Origin: Sphingobacterium puteale
Lineage (GTDB): Bacteria > Bacteroidota > Bacteroidia > Sphingobacteriales > Sphingobacteriaceae
NCBI RefSeq assembly: GCF_003627955.1
Contig: NZ_RBWS01000022.1
Span: 80,121-144,120 of the forward strand
Reading direction: 5' to 3'
Length of the DNA: 64,000 bases
Under the pieces are notes generated by a model. That model was given only the letters and a program-made list of their open reading frames with translations. It searched no databases and was not told the DNA's origin. A program made the translations under genes and the position numbers. Numbering within the stretch: position 1 is the stretch's first letter; the number at the start of each line of letters is the position of its first letter. Positions 9,141-17,763 of the stretch are shown here, one piece after another.

Positions 9141-9629
9141 ATGAAAAGATTAAATATAATATTAGCCGTTGGTCTTCTCGTTACGGCTATTGCGTGCAAC
9201 AACAGTCCGAAGACAAACAGTTCAACAGCTCCACCGGAGACAAAAGCAGACCAACCTAAAGAAATGGTCGTCCACGATTACCTTAAAGAAGGCAATAAAG
9301 GGATCGGACCTATAACGTCATTTACACAACCTGAATTTGACCAGACTGTTGCAGATGAAGGAAATAAACTTTTCATCGTGAAGTGTACGATGTGTCATGA
9401 ATACAGCGAAAACAAGCTTGGCCCAGCTTTGAAAGGTGTAACGAAGAAAAGAACACCGGAATGGATACTGAATCTGCTATTAAATACACAGGAAATGTTT
9501 GATAAGGATCCAGATGCACTTGCCATAAAAGACGACTTCGAAAGTATGATGGTCAGTGTTGGCCTAAATGAACAGGAAGCAAAGTCTATACTGGAATATT
9601 TAAGACAGGAAGATGCAAGAACGAATTAG
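9141..9629 (+). CDS. Mono-haem c-type cytochrome lipoprotein
   Basis: Starting at the ATG at 9141 gives 162 residues with a proper lipoprotein signal (MKRLNIILAVGLL, Cys in AIACNNS). An earlier in-frame ATG at 9096 would overlap the preceding gene and bury the signal. The haem site is CTMCH in FIVKCTMCHEYSENKLGPALKG, followed by a cytochrome-c-like helix TPEWILNLLLN. It probably shuttles electrons to or from the di-haem enzymes of the same operon. Confidence 0.85.
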   Translation: MKRLNIILAVGLLVTAIACNNSPKTNSSTAPPETKADQPKEMVVHDYLKEGNKGIGPITSFTQPEFDQTVADEGNKLFIVKCTMCHEYSENKLGPALKGVTKKRTPEWILNLLLNTQEMFDKDPDALAIKDDFESMMVSVGLNEQEAKSILEYLRQEDARTN

Positions 9630-9648
9630 GAACTAAAATCCATTTATC

Positions 9649-10374
9649 ATGAAAACAACAAATAGAAGAGATTTTGTTAGAGGTAGTTTAACACTGGCTA
9701 CCGGTTTATTGTTAACCAATAAGACATTTGCAGATAGTACGCTAGGATCGAAGGTAACTAGCAAATTCAAATTTGAGAAGGCAAGCCTGAACTATTCCTA
9801 TAATGAACTGGAGCCTGTCATCGACACGGCTACTATGGAAATACACTATGTGCGTCACTACGGGACATATATCACCAGTGCGAACGAAGCCATTATTTCG
9901 GAAAACGTATCGGCAGCTCATGTAAAGGATTTGTTTTCCCGTATATCGAACTATTCTACGAAGCTCCGCAATAATGCGGGAGGAGCATTTAACCACGAAC
10001 TGTTCTGGTCTATTCTCCGTAAACCAACAGACAACAATGTACCAACAGGACAGCTTGACCAAGCGATTAGAAGCAGTTTTGGATCTTTCGACTCGTTTAA
10101 AGAACAATTTTCTAAAGCCGCATTAGGACAGTTTGGCTCGGGATGGGCATGGCTGGTAAAAGACGGCAATCAATTAAAAATTGGTTCGACACCCAATCAG
10201 GACAATCCTTTAATGAATGTGTCGCCATTCAAAGGTACTCCAATCTTGGGACTCGATGTGTGGGAACATGCTTATTATCTGAACTATCAGAATAAGCGGG
10301 CCGACTATGTCGATAAATGGTGGGAGATTGTAAACTGGGAGCAGGTGGAACATCTATATCGTACATCCAAATAA
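9649..10374 (+). CDS. Exported Fe/Mn superoxide dismutase
   Basis: The 241-residue protein is a complete Fe/Mn SOD. The metal ligands are visible: His in MEIHYVRHYG, His in FNHELFW, and Asp and His in LGLDVWEHAYYLNYQNKRADY. GQFGSGWAWLV is typical of the family. It begins with a twin-arginine leader, NRRDFVRGSLTLATG, so the enzyme is likely exported folded by Tat. It converts superoxide to hydrogen peroxide in the periplasm. Its place inside the MbnP/MbnH operon suggests that it protects these proteins or supplies peroxide to the di-haem enzymes. Confidence 0.93.
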   Translation: MKTTNRRDFVRGSLTLATGLLLTNKTFADSTLGSKVTSKFKFEKASLNYSYNELEPVIDTATMEIHYVRHYGTYITSANEAIISENVSAAHVKDLFSRISNYSTKLRNNAGGAFNHELFWSILRKPTDNNVPTGQLDQAIRSSFGSFDSFKEQFSKAALGQFGSGWAWLVKDGNQLKIGSTPNQDNPLMNVSPFKGTPILGLDVWEHAYYLNYQNKRADYVDKWWEIVNWEQVEHLYRTSK

Positions 10375-10402
10375 AATTAATTATACACAATACAATAAAC
10401 AA

Positions 10403-11170
10403 ATGATCAAAAAGAGTTTTTTTTCTATCGCATTATTGACAATGATGGCATCTTGTTCTAAGGACACAGAACTTGTGGAAGTAGCTGGTGGAAATCTTTC
10501 CATCGAATTTGACAATGTCGTAGGCAACGAGGATTTTGCGCTTGATAAGGCTTTCGACATTGATGGCAAGACCTATACATTTAATAGTTTTAGATATTGG
10601 GTAAGCAATATCCGATTACAAAAACAGAATGGTGAATGGATCGAAATCCCAAACTCTTATTACCTGATCGAGGAAACTAAGGACATTGCTATTCAGGATG
10701 GAGCTTATAACTACCCCGCCAGAAAGCGGGAGCAGATAGACTTACAAAACCTGCCTATTGAAACCTATACAGCAATCGAGTTCGGTATCGGCGTAGATAG
10801 TGAACTTAACGACAATCTTAGTATAACCTCTGGTGAACTGTCTGCTATGACAGGTATGACCAATATTTCATGGATGTGGCACACAAGTTATATTTTCACT
10901 TCACTAAAAGGTCTGGCAGAGGACGGTACAACCAAGATTATTAAGATCGAAACAGGATTGAACGATAATTACCGAACGGTTAAAATCGACTTTAAAACTC
11001 CCGTTAATCTTGCACAGGAAACGCGATCGAAAATTGAATTTAAGGGTGACGTACTTAGCCTCCTTGGATCGTTCGACAGTTGGGAAACACCGGTCGTTGG
11101 AGCACAGCAACTGAAGCAAATGAAGACTATTTCAGACCATTTTTCGACTAATTTTTTTACATTAAAATAA
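10403..11170 (+). CDS. MbnP-family lipoprotein, copy 3 (no adjacent MbnH)
   Basis: A third MbnP protein of 255 residues (lipobox MASC). It is closest to copy 1: FDNVVGNEDFALD, FNSFRYWVSNIRL, SYYLIEETKD, FGIGVDSELNDN and the Trp motif ISWMWHTSYIF. No di-haem gene follows it; the neighbours are SOD upstream and an unrelated lipoprotein downstream. It may be matured by one of the two MbnH enzymes upstream. It starts 28 bases after the SOD gene. Confidence 0.83.
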   Translation: MIKKSFFSIALLTMMASCSKDTELVEVAGGNLSIEFDNVVGNEDFALDKAFDIDGKTYTFNSFRYWVSNIRLQKQNGEWIEIPNSYYLIEETKDIAIQDGAYNYPARKREQIDLQNLPIETYTAIEFGIGVDSELNDNLSITSGELSAMTGMTNISWMWHTSYIFTSLKGLAEDGTTKIIKIETGLNDNYRTVKIDFKTPVNLAQETRSKIEFKGDVLSLLGSFDSWETPVVGAQQLKQMKTISDHFSTNFFTLK

Positions 11171-11180
11171 TTATATAGGC

Positions 11181-12011
11181 ATGATGTTTAAAATTAATTC
11201 ATACATCCTTACCTCTCTTGCGATAGCATTATTATTTATAAGCTGTTCAGAAGACAATCCAGTTTTAGAATCGGAACTGGAACCTAAGCTCTCGTGTCGT
11301 GTGAACTTTTACACGAGAAACTGGTATATGGGGGATCGATCTGGCAATCCTGCACAAACACCATTCAGTTATGATGCGCAAGGACGCGTTATATTGGCTC
11401 CGGTGGGAAGCAATCAGATTTCTTTTGAATATTATGAAGACAAAGTGATTCTGAAATATGCCGGAGAGGCTCCTAACACTGTAACCGATTATTACTCTTT
11501 GAATGAAAAAGGTCTTATTACTCACCTTAGGCGTAAATGGATGGCGCCTTGGGAGACAGAAATCAAAGACTATCTTGTACTGGATTTTGTATACAATGAA
11601 CAAGGATACTTGACTCGTATCAAAGAAGAAGACAAAGAAGTTTTGTTTTCATATGAAGATGGGAACTTGGTCAATATCCATGATGGGCTCAATGGGAACG
11701 ATGAGGATATAAAGCTTACCTATTATGCCAATACGGATTTCTCTAATCTACCTATACACAGCACAGCGCCAATTTATCATATTAATTCATTGCACAGGAC
11801 CCCTACGCCAATATTTAATCCGGTCGGAATGGCCGTTCTTACATCCGGCGGATACTTCGGTAAGTTTCCAAAAAACCGTATTAAGACTATTGGTACATAT
11901 GAGCTGTTATACGAATCAGACGATAAAAACAATATAAGTAAACTAACGGAGGTGAATTCGGCCGAATCAATCGATTCGGCGGTTTATCATATCGAACATA
12001 CCTGCTTTTAA
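11181..12011 (+). CDS. Lipoprotein of unknown function
   Basis: The 276-residue lipoprotein (lipobox FISC) has short repeats resembling YD/RHS-like strand pairs, such as FSYDAQGRVIL, YSLNEKGLITHL, FVYNEQGYLTRIKEE and FSYEDGNLVNIHD. Such repeats are seen in DUF4595-like Bacteroidota lipoproteins. No catalytic motif is visible. It is the last gene of the copper/redox operon, 10 bases after MbnP copy 3. Confidence 0.6.
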   Translation: MMFKINSYILTSLAIALLFISCSEDNPVLESELEPKLSCRVNFYTRNWYMGDRSGNPAQTPFSYDAQGRVILAPVGSNQISFEYYEDKVILKYAGEAPNTVTDYYSLNEKGLITHLRRKWMAPWETEIKDYLVLDFVYNEQGYLTRIKEEDKEVLFSYEDGNLVNIHDGLNGNDEDIKLTYYANTDFSNLPIHSTAPIYHINSLHRTPTPIFNPVGMAVLTSGGYFGKFPKNRIKTIGTYELLYESDDKNNISKLTEVNSAESIDSAVYHIEHTCF

Positions 12012-12567
12012 TCTCTCTTTACATGGAGGGGTAAATGATCATTTTAAAAAAATGAGATTCACCAGGAAAGTTATTTCCTGTGTTTTTTGGAGAATTGGAG
12101 TAACCTGCCAGTTACTTTTTCAATATAAAGGACTCATAATATGAATTAATTAATTAGTTGTTTGAATTGGTTAATGATAGTGAAATCTAACCGATCAAAT
12201 ACAAAATAACTATCATGTAGATTGGTCATAAAATTAAGTAAAAAATATTGGCGCGCAGACGCTACAGAGCAAAGAAAACTGGTGATTTCTTAATGATACA
12301 GGGAAACAAGTGCAGGCCTGCACTTGTTTCCCTGTATTAGGTATTACCGACATGATGCTCAACTAATTTACCCCCGAGATTATCCAGATCTGGTGTTGAC
12401 GTCCAGAAACTACCTCAACCTGTTCGCCTGATTCGGCCTAATATGCACATCAAAGTTGCAAAATCTCTCCATATTACTTTATTTTTTAGTTCATTATAAA
12501 TGATAATGAGGAGGGGCGAGGTGGCCGTCATTTTTATTGAACGCGATTAATATTCCCGATTTTTATG
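12012..12567. other. Long intergenic region between the redox operon and the sigma factor gene
   Basis: About 560 bases contain no convincing reading frame on either strand. The only strong structure is a perfect palindrome at 12296-12337, listed separately. Confidence 0.6.
12296..12337. repeat. Perfect 42-bp palindrome
   Basis: Two 21-base arms are exact reverse complements with no loop (centre between 12316 and 12317, core TGCAGGCCTGCA). There is no T-run on either side, so it is not a standard intrinsic terminator. It could be a protein-binding site, a strong RNA hairpin ending the redox operon transcript, or a relic of a mobile element end. Confidence 0.85.
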
Positions 12568-12575
12568 TAAGTTTG
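12568..12575 (+). promoter_or_regulatory. Candidate -7 element of the sigma factor gene
   Basis: TAAGTTTG matches TAnnTTTG and lies about 55 bases before the sigma factor start. A well-placed TTG upstream was not found. Confidence 0.35.
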
Positions 12576-12630
12576 GGATATAAACCGAAATTTTTTGTGG
12601 ACCTAATAACAATCTGGAGATAAATGTGCT

Positions 12631-13221
12631 ATGGCATCTATTGAAATAAGTAAAGATGTTTTAGAAGCTATTGGCTATGGAGATCATAGTGCCTTTAATC
12701 TGTTTTACAAGGCCTATTACCCAGTTGTCTTACGCGTGGTTAAGCGGTACCTTAAAATAGATGTTTTAGTTGAAGACGTTGTACAGGAAATTTTTACGAA
12801 AATTTGGATCGAAAGAACCAAACTTATCCGTGTTGTATCGCTTGAATCCTATTTATTCATCGTCGTAAAAAATTATACACTCAACTATTTACACAAAATT
12901 GCAACAGATCGTATCAAACAGCAGCGTATTTTAGAAAGTTTTGAACTTGGTATCAATAGTGTCGACCAACATGTTCTTGATAAAGAATATCAAGTAAAGC
13001 TTCAGGAGATACTCAATAGATTGCCGACCCAAACAAAGCGGGTGTTTGAGCTCTGTAGAGTTGAAGGGAAAAGTTACGAAGAATCTTCCAGAATGTTAGG
13101 TGTCTCCAAAAGTGCAATCAAAAAGCATATGATCCGGTGCATCAATACCTTGAAAAAGTATTTACAGCATGATCTGAATTTACCCCTAGTCCTGTTTTTC
13201 CTCCTGAAATCAATTCTATAG
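12631..13221 (+). CDS. ECF RNA polymerase sigma factor, FecI-like
   Basis: The 196-residue protein has the sigma-70 region 2 (AFNLFYKAYYPVVLRVVKRYL, then VEDVVQEIFTKIW) and region 4 helix-turn-helix (LPTQTKRVFELCRVEGKSYEESSRMLGVSKSAIKKHM). It belongs to the Bacteroidota ECF group that pairs with FecR anti-sigma factors to switch on SusC/SusD loci. The FecR gene follows after a terminator. It should be released when the SusC transducer binds its glycan. Confidence 0.92.
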   Translation: MASIEISKDVLEAIGYGDHSAFNLFYKAYYPVVLRVVKRYLKIDVLVEDVVQEIFTKIWIERTKLIRVVSLESYLFIVVKNYTLNYLHKIATDRIKQQRILESFELGINSVDQHVLDKEYQVKLQEILNRLPTQTKRVFELCRVEGKSYEESSRMLGVSKSAIKKHMIRCINTLKKYLQHDLNLPLVLFFLLKSIL

Positions 13222-13263
13222 AAAAAAAATGAAAAGAGGGGTGGCCTCTTTTCATTTTTTTTT
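13222..13263. terminator. Intrinsic terminator between sigma factor and FecR genes
   Basis: A stem with arms AATGAAAAGAGG and CCTCTTTTCATT, a 5-base loop and flanking A and T runs. The structure is A-rich on the left and T-rich on the right, so it may work in both directions. It probably lowers the amount of FecR relative to the sigma factor. Confidence 0.85.
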
Positions 13264-13285
13264 GTCTTTACTTCTATAAGCAATT

Positions 13286-14227
13286 ATGGAAGACCTCGAT
13301 TTTTATAAAACATTAATATGCCGTTACCTCAGTGGGGCCGCTAGCCGTTCTGAAGTAGCGCTATTTTTTAGACTATTGGAATCCGGTGAATTGGACCCTT
13401 TGATAGAAGATCAATTAAGGTATGATTTGAGGCAAGAGCTATCCACTATTCGTAAAAGAAACAAGGAACGACGGATACGCTGGCAAATTGGAATAGCTGC
13501 GAGTATACTGCTATGTGTTACTTCTTTGTGGTTTTTCTTGCCGCATAACGAGACCCCGAAAGCGGAACGTACAAACTTGGTATCCACTACGAAAAATGTT
13601 GCTTTAGGTCAGATCGATTCCGTCTTACTTTCCGATGGGACAAAAGTTTGGCTCAATGCCGGTTCAAAAATAGAATATCCCGAAAAATTTGATGGGGGGG
13701 AGCGAAAAGTTAAAATAAGCGGGGAAGCATTTTTCGATGTGACCCACAATGCACAGGTACCTTTTGTGATAGAAACCGAACAAAAGCAAGTCAAAGTCTA
13801 TGGAACCTCCTTTAATGTTAAATCATATAAAGATGAAAAATTTACCGTTGCGGTAAAAAATGGTAAGGTGGGTGTAAAAGAGGTTAATAGTGACAAAGAA
13901 TGGCTATTAATGAAAAATGACCTGATCACTTATAGTGAAAAATCAAAGGCGATTTTGTTGAGAAACCAAAATTTAGAAACAATACTGGCATGGAAACAAG
14001 GTGATATCGTTTTTGATGGTAAAAGTCTTGCTGAAATCCTGCCGGCCATCCAACGAAAATACAATATTAAAATTAAGTTAAGTCATCCGGATATTGGGAA
14101 ACTTCAAATGATCGGCCGCTATAAAAATACATCATTAAGTACACTTTTAGAGGCCATGAAGTTTTCCCTAAATATTGGGTACGAGAAAAAAGGGGAGCTT
14201 GTTTTAATAACCACGCAAGATCGCTAA
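13286..14227 (+). CDS. FecR-family anti-sigma factor
   Basis: The 313-residue protein has a cytoplasmic N-terminus, one membrane helix near residues 70-90 (IGIAASILLCVTSLWFFL), a FecR domain (VLLSDGTKVWLNAGSKIEYP, ISGEAFFDVTHNAQVPFVIE, VYGTSFNVKSY) and a C-terminal DUF4974-like domain (GDIVFDGKSLAEILPAIQRKY). It holds the ECF sigma factor inactive and relays the signal from the STN domain of the SusC protein. Confidence 0.93.
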   Translation: MEDLDFYKTLICRYLSGAASRSEVALFFRLLESGELDPLIEDQLRYDLRQELSTIRKRNKERRIRWQIGIAASILLCVTSLWFFLPHNETPKAERTNLVSTTKNVALGQIDSVLLSDGTKVWLNAGSKIEYPEKFDGGERKVKISGEAFFDVTHNAQVPFVIETEQKQVKVYGTSFNVKSYKDEKFTVAVKNGKVGVKEVNSDKEWLLMKNDLITYSEKSKAILLRNQNLETILAWKQGDIVFDGKSLAEILPAIQRKYNIKIKLSHPDIGKLQMIGRYKNTSLSTLLEAMKFSLNIGYEKKGELVLITTQDR

Positions 14228-14304
14228 CTAATACACCAACATTATAAACCTTATTAAGATATGTAAATGCTCATTAAAATTAATGGCCGCTATTTTAGAA
14301 ATAA

Positions 14305-14323
14305 CGACCATCATGATTGGTCG
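14305..14323. promoter_or_regulatory. Small hairpin before the SusC gene
   Basis: CGACCA and TGGTCG form a 6-base stem around a 7-base loop in the leader between fecR and the SusC gene. It could be a binding site or an mRNA structure; no T-run follows. Confidence 0.3.
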
Positions 14324-14388
14324 CTGTTGCTTCTTTCCACGGGCACAACAGTGACGCTGTTCAATTTTTAATCAAACAATCTAATATA

Positions 14389-17300
14389 ATGAAAAAAACT
14401 AATCAACGAAAAATTGTAATTATGTCGTTCGGGTTTGGATTGCCTTTATTTTTGATCTGTTTTTCGTTTTCCTTGTTAAAGGCAGAGATTGCTCTTTCCC
14501 AAACGGTGGCTTCCAAAAAGATCTCCATGGACGTGACAACCAATAATATTCAGGAAGCTTTTAATATGATTGAAAAGCAAGTCAACGTCTCCTTTACCTA
14601 TAAAAAGGATTTGCTTTCCATACCATTGCAAATAGCCCTTAATGTCAAGGATACTCCTTTAAAAACGGTTTTGGAAGAAATCCGTAAGCAAACTGACCTT
14701 GATTTTAAAGAAATAGATGGAAATGTAATTGCTGTTAGATATCAACCAGGTTCGCTCGGAGTGAAACAAAAGGCCGCCCGCCAAAATATCGTTAAGGGGT
14801 CTGTCGTTTCTGCCGGCGATGGGAATCCGCTACCGGGTATCAGTGTACATGTAAAAGGAACAAACAGAACTTCCATGACAGACGACAGAGGGAATTTCAC
14901 CTTGTCTGATATTCCGGGCGATGCGGTTTTGGTATTCACCTATATTGGCTATGAGAAGCAGGAGATTCCTGTAAATAACAGGGGATTTATACAAATTAGA
15001 CTAATCGAATCTTATACAGACCTGGACGAAGTTGTGGTAGTAGGGTATGGCACGCAGAAGAAGGTGAATCTAACCGGTTCCGTTTCGTCCGTTTCTGCTA
15101 CTGACATTGAAGACAGGCCCATTACCCAAGCCTCGCAGGCGCTAGCCGGTTTAGCAACAGGTGTTTCGGTTTCTCAAAGCGCAGGACGTCCTGGAAATGA
15201 TGCAGCTTCGATACGCATCAGAGGGCAGGGAACCTTTTCGGGAGCTGGAAACGATCCGTTAGTACTAATAGATGGTCTGGCAGCTTCGATGAATGACATC
15301 GATCCTAACAACATAAAGAGCATTTCAGTGTTAAAAGACGCTGCGTCAGCCTCTATATATGGTACGCGTGGTGCAAACGGGGTTATTCTGATCGAAACGA
15401 AACGCGGCACAAGCGGTAGACTTCGGGTTTCGTACAATAACACTATTGGCTGGCAGAAAGTGACAGAACTCCCCGATTTTGTAGCATCGGACGAATATGC
15501 GACCCTATTTAATGAGGCAAATACGAATGTTGGCCAAGCTTTAACCTATACACCCGAAGAGATTGATAAGTTCCGATCGGGTGTTGATCCCGACAATTAT
15601 CCGAATGTACCGCACCTGAAAAACCTGCTTTCTTCGGGCTCGGGCTTTCAGATGAACCACAATGTTTCTTTTTCCGGTGGCTCAGATAAGAACTCCTACC
15701 TATTTTCCTTAGGCTACCTGGATCAGGATGGTGTTGTTGCCAAAAATAATTATCACCGCTATAACTTCATGCTGAATTCGGATAGTAAAATACTGGATAA
15801 CCTTACGCTGAAGGTGAATATGACGGGTAACAGTGCACAAACCAATGAGCCAAGGCAATTCGATGGCGAAATGATGAGCATGATCGGTTTCGCTGTCAGA
15901 CAGGGACCTATTTATGCAGGTAGAAAGTCGGACGGGACCTTTGGCTATCAGGACAATTTCAGTCCGGAAGCATGGCTTTCGAGCGAGTCTTTCGTAAACC
16001 GTGCAAACAAGTTTTTTTTAGGGGGAGCTGAGCTTGCCTGGGAAATAGTACCCGGGCTTACCTGGAGTGGTAAAGCGGGATACAATTATAATAATTTTAC
16101 GAACAATAGCTTTGCGTCTGATTTTATTTTTGACCAAAATAAGCGGGTTGGCCCGAACAATCTGACCGTTAACTCGGGCGACAACTCGTTGTTAACGCTT
16201 CAGTCCCTATTACAGTATAACAGGACTTATGGAAAACACGCAATCAATGCATTAGCGGGTTACTCGGAAGAAAAATTCCGCTCAGACTGGACCACCGCTT
16301 TCCGTGACGATTTTCCGAGTAATCTGTTGCACGAGCTAAATGCAGGGTCATCAGCCAATATGCAATCGTCCGGCTCGGCGGCTGAATGGGCCTTGCGCTC
16401 ATTCTTTGGACGGGTAAACTATATATTATCAGATCGTTATCTGTTTGAAGTGAATGCAAGGTATGACGGAACTTCCCGCTTCCCCAGCGAAGGACGTTGG
16501 GGGCTGTTTCCCTCTGTTTCGGCAGCCTGGCGGATCTCTGAAGAACCTTTCTTTAAAGAGCATGTGACTGGAGTCGATAACTTGAAATTGCGGGCATCTT
16601 GGGGAACGTTGGGAAATCAGAATATCGGTAATTATCCCTATCAGAATGTGCTGAGTTTGGGCAACAATTATCCGATCGGTGGTGTATTGCTCCCAGGTGC
16701 GCGCTTAACTACCTTGGCAAACAGCGATATTACATGGGAAACAACAGAGGTAAGGGGAATCGGTCTCGATTTCTCACTTATGAAAGGAAAACTTGCCTTC
16801 GTGATGGACTATTTTGATAAGCGTACACGGGATATTCTATATAATTTGACGGTTTCAAGTGTGTTGGGATTGACACCATCGGAGGTAAATGCCGCATCTG
16901 TACGGAACAACGGATTTGAATTTCTGATGGATTATCGTACCTCTATCGGAAAGTTGAATATAGGGTTCAGTCCGAATTTTACCTATACGAAAAACCGGGT
17001 AACAAAACTGGCGGATGGTCTAACGCAAGATATTGCAAAAAACTTGTTTGTGGGGCAACCATTGGGAGCTATTTATGGCTATGTAGCCGACGGCCTTTTC
17101 GTTGACGAAAACGATATTGCAGCCTACCCAACGCAACCCTATGCGGCGCAACCCGGTTTTGTGCGATACGCCGATATAAGCGGCCTCAACGGTACTCCAG
17201 ATGGAGTTGTCGATCCGGCAAATGACCGAACAATTATCGGCAATACCGTGCCCAAGTTTAGCTATGGCGCCACCATAAGGTTTGATTACCAAGGTGTGGA

Positions 17301-17745
17301 TCTTTCTGTTCTACTTCATGGATTGGCAGGTTTTGATCGTCAGATGGGCTCTTATCAGGCATTCGCATTTTATAATGGAGGACAGATTCAGCGATGGCAG
17401 GCCGATAACAGATGGAGTGCCGACAATCCTGATCGAAATGCAGAATATATTAAATTGACCAGTTTAAATATGGGTTCCGGAACGATTATGCCATCTACAT
17501 TCTGGAATCGGAACGCAAGTTTTCTTCGCCTCAAGAATATTCAGCTGGGTTACTCTTTTCCTGAGAAAATTACCAGGAAGATGCGGTTGGACAGGCTGCG
17601 TATTTTCTTCAGCGGACAGAATTTATTTTCCCTGAGCAGCTTTTATCAGGGCTGGGATCCTGAGATGGGGCAGGGCACAGGCGATAACACACCCTTTTAT
17701 CCGATAACCAGTGTGTACACTTTTGGCTTGAATGTTAATTTTTAA
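14389..17745 (+). CDS. SusC/RagA-type TonB-dependent transporter with STN domain
   Basis: The start at 14389 gives 1118 residues with a signal segment; an earlier in-frame ATG at 14317 lacks support. Order: STN signalling domain (about residues 45-110, SMDVTTNNIQEAFNMIEKQ), a carboxypeptidase-regulatory-like domain (VKGSVVSAGDGNPLPGISV), TonB plug (DLDEVVVVGYGTQKKVNLTG onward), and a C-terminal barrel ending in FGLNVNF. It imports oligosaccharides across the outer membrane using TonB energy. The STN domain signals through FecR to the sigma factor upstream. The SusD partner follows by 18 bases. Confidence 0.95.
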   Translation: MKKTNQRKIVIMSFGFGLPLFLICFSFSLLKAEIALSQTVASKKISMDVTTNNIQEAFNMIEKQVNVSFTYKKDLLSIPLQIALNVKDTPLKTVLEEIRKQTDLDFKEIDGNVIAVRYQPGSLGVKQKAARQNIVKGSVVSAGDGNPLPGISVHVKGTNRTSMTDDRGNFTLSDIPGDAVLVFTYIGYEKQEIPVNNRGFIQIRLIESYTDLDEVVVVGYGTQKKVNLTGSVSSVSATDIEDRPITQASQALAGLATGVSVSQSAGRPGNDAASIRIRGQGTFSGAGNDPLVLIDGLAASMNDIDPNNIKSISVLKDAASASIYGTRGANGVILIETKRGTSGRLRVSYNNTIGWQKVTELPDFVASDEYATLFNEANTNVGQALTYTPEEIDKFRSGVDPDNYPNVPHLKNLLSSGSGFQMNHNVSFSGGSDKNSYLFSLGYLDQDGVVAKNNYHRYNFMLNSDSKILDNLTLKVNMTGNSAQTNEPRQFDGEMMSMIGFAVRQGPIYAGRKSDGTFGYQDNFSPEAWLSSESFVNRANKFFLGGAELAWEIVPGLTWSGKAGYNYNNFTNNSFASDFIFDQNKRVGPNNLTVNSGDNSLLTLQSLLQYNRTYGKHAINALAGYSEEKFRSDWTTAFRDDFPSNLLHELNAGSSANMQSSGSAAEWALRSFFGRVNYILSDRYLFEVNARYDGTSRFPSEGRWGLFPSVSAAWRISEEPFFKEHVTGVDNLKLRASWGTLGNQNIGNYPYQNVLSLGNNYPIGGVLLPGARLTTLANSDITWETTEVRGIGLDFSLMKGKLAFVMDYFDKRTRDILYNLTVSSVLGLTPSEVNAASVRNNGFEFLMDYRTSIGKLNIGFSPNFTYTKNRVTKLADGLTQDIAKNLFVGQPLGAIYGYVADGLFVDENDIAAYPTQPYAAQPGFVRYADISGLNGTPDGVVDPANDRTIIGNTVPKFSYGATIRFDYQGVDLSVLLHGLAGFDRQMGSYQAFAFYNGGQIQRWQADNRWSADNPDRNAEYIKLTSLNMGSGTIMPSTFWNRNASFLRLKNIQLGYSFPEKITRKMRLDRLRIFFSGQNLFSLSSFYQGWDPEMGQGTGDNTPFYPITSVYTFGLNVNF

Positions 17746-17763
17746 CGGTAGATAATCAATAAC

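Noticed and set aside
12296..12337. CRISPR repeat or transposon end
   Set aside because: There is only one copy in the window, with no spacers, no second inverted repeat and no transposase.
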